Assembly: GCA_041392835.1 (NCBI GenBank)
Contig: JAWKLF010000001.1
Span: 1,116,001 to 1,180,000 of the forward strand
Direction: 5' to 3'
Origin: OLB11 sp041392835
Lineage (GTDB): Bacteria; Bacteroidota; Bacteroidia; Chitinophagales; Chitinophagaceae
Length of the DNA stretch: 64,000 bases
Under the pieces are notes generated by a model, which was not told where the DNA came from, searched no databases, and saw nothing but the letters and a program-made list of their open reading frames with translations. Position numbers and translations under genes: made by a program. The stretch's first letter is position 1. Every line of letters starts with the position of its first letter. Below, piece after piece: positions 63,598 through 64,000 of the stretch.

Positions 63598-63642
63598 ATG
63601 CAAGTGCTTTGCTCTTGCATACATGTTTACCTGTGGAGGTAA
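63598..63642. promoter_or_regulatory. Two adjacent inverted repeats before the SulP gene
   Basis: ATGCAAG (63598-63604) and CTTGCAT (63614-63620) are a perfect 7-bp inverted repeat with a 9-nt spacer. TTACCT-GTGG-AGGTAA (63627-63642) follows at once. They fill most of the gap between the partial gene at the window end and the SulP start at 63560. No T tract follows either arm, so operator sites are more likely than a terminator. Confidence 0.35.
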
Positions 63643-63655
63643 GTACTATTAAAAA

Positions 63656-64000
63656 TCAAATCCGAAAACTATGGCATCGAATAAAGATGGGAGGTGATAT
63701 AATGTCACTCCTTAACGCATAGGGGAATTCTAAGATTTCAAAACGCTTAACATTATATATAGAATGTATAAAATTTAAAAAGTGGGCTTGATTGTATACA
63801 AGGTTTCTTTTTTTGAATGCAATTTCAGTGTCATCATCACTTTGCTCTTCCGAAAAAATATTATACCCTAACTGTTGTAAGGAGGTTTTGTTTTTTTTGC
63901 AAATCTGCGATTGATGAGGGCTGTATATATCACTTCCTACCTTATAAAATACGGTACTAAAAAGTTGTTGTATAAAAAAAAGTAGAAATAATAAAATCCG
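63656..64000 (-). CDS. Partial protein of unknown function, 5' end outside window
   Basis: An open frame of 114 residues running off the right edge of the window, with its stop at 63656. It begins in a hydrophobic stretch (RILLFLLFFIQQLFSTVFY), probably the rest of a signal peptide or membrane anchor whose Met lies just beyond 64000. The remainder is soluble and polar (YSPHQSQICKKNK, FSEEQSDDDTEIAFKKRN), and ends PPIFIRCHSFRI. I do not recognise the family. It is co-directional with and 95 nt upstream of the SulP gene, so it could be the first gene of that operon. Confidence 0.5.
   Translation of the reverse strand, partial: RILLFLLFFIQQLFSTVFYKVGSDIYSPHQSQICKKNKTSLQQLGYNIFSEEQSDDDTEIAFKKRNLVYNQAHFLNFIHSIYNVKRFEILEFPYALRSDIISPPIFIRCHSFRI

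Noticed and set aside
63650..63720. A third, diverged copy of the dispersed repeat
   Set aside because: CACTCC and CTAAG resemble its right end by a few bases only; the hairpin and left end are missing.

Overview
The window comes from an AT-rich Bacteroidota chromosome. The signs are a GldD gliding-motility lipoprotein, four proteins or remnants of type IX secretion cargo with C-terminal sorting domains, a TonB-dependent receptor with a carboxypeptidase-like plug extension, promoters of the TAnnTTTG (-7) type, and many families typical of the phylum (DUF3109, DUF1599 beside folP, DUF6132, GH92). No rRNA, tRNA, CRISPR array or complete insertion sequence was recognised. It is mostly an ordinary housekeeping/envelope region with several notable islands.

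Layout. 1-2.5 kb: wreck of a large Ig-like/FN3 surface protein, full of frame breaks. 2.6-5.4 kb: S9 dipeptidyl-peptidase and a HAD phosphatase. 5.4-9.3 kb (minus): DUF3109, gldD and a BNR-repeat T9SS cargo protein. 9.5-12 kb: thioredoxin, a glycosyltransferase and small proteins. 12.2-17.7 kb: complete phosphate island, porin-pstS-pstC-pstA-pstB-phoU. 18.3-21.7 kb (minus): PNGase F-like secreted protein. 22-28.6 kb: mfd, EamA exporter, rpmI-rplT, a TIGR01777 epimerase and a pyrimidine-dimer glycosylase. 28.7-32 kb: small rhodanese cluster, a B12-type radical SAM protein, meaB. 32-37.7 kb: GH92 mannosidase, folP, DUF1599, PA0069-like radical SAM. 37.7-45 kb: an aryl-polyene/flexirubin-like fatty acid/polyketide cluster with a KS/chain-length-factor pair. 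45-51 kb: mltG, BrkB-family protein, a cytochrome c/PHM-like fusion, a membrane protein with its winged-helix regulator, and creD. 51-53.3 kb: TonB receptor. 53.4-64 kb: FAD oxidase plus SulP transporter facing a minus-strand operon SulP-porin-DabA-DabB.

The most interesting items are (1) a dispersed element of about 170-270 nt, present twice (21831-22102 and 49423-49590), with a hairpin that shows a compensatory base change and inverted ends. Copy 2 is flanked by a 5-bp direct repeat and appears to have split an operator-like palindrome upstream of creD. (2) The DAB inorganic-carbon accumulation genes are embedded between two SulP transporters with a dedicated porin. (3) The compact polyene-type cluster has a ketosynthase partner whose catalytic Cys is replaced by Gln.

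Sequence quality matters here. The first 2.75 kb, the lolA-like gene (about 39.92 kb) and the right-hand SulP gene (63.26-63.34 kb) carry single-base losses, mostly in homopolymers, which look more like assembly or sequencing errors than gene decay.
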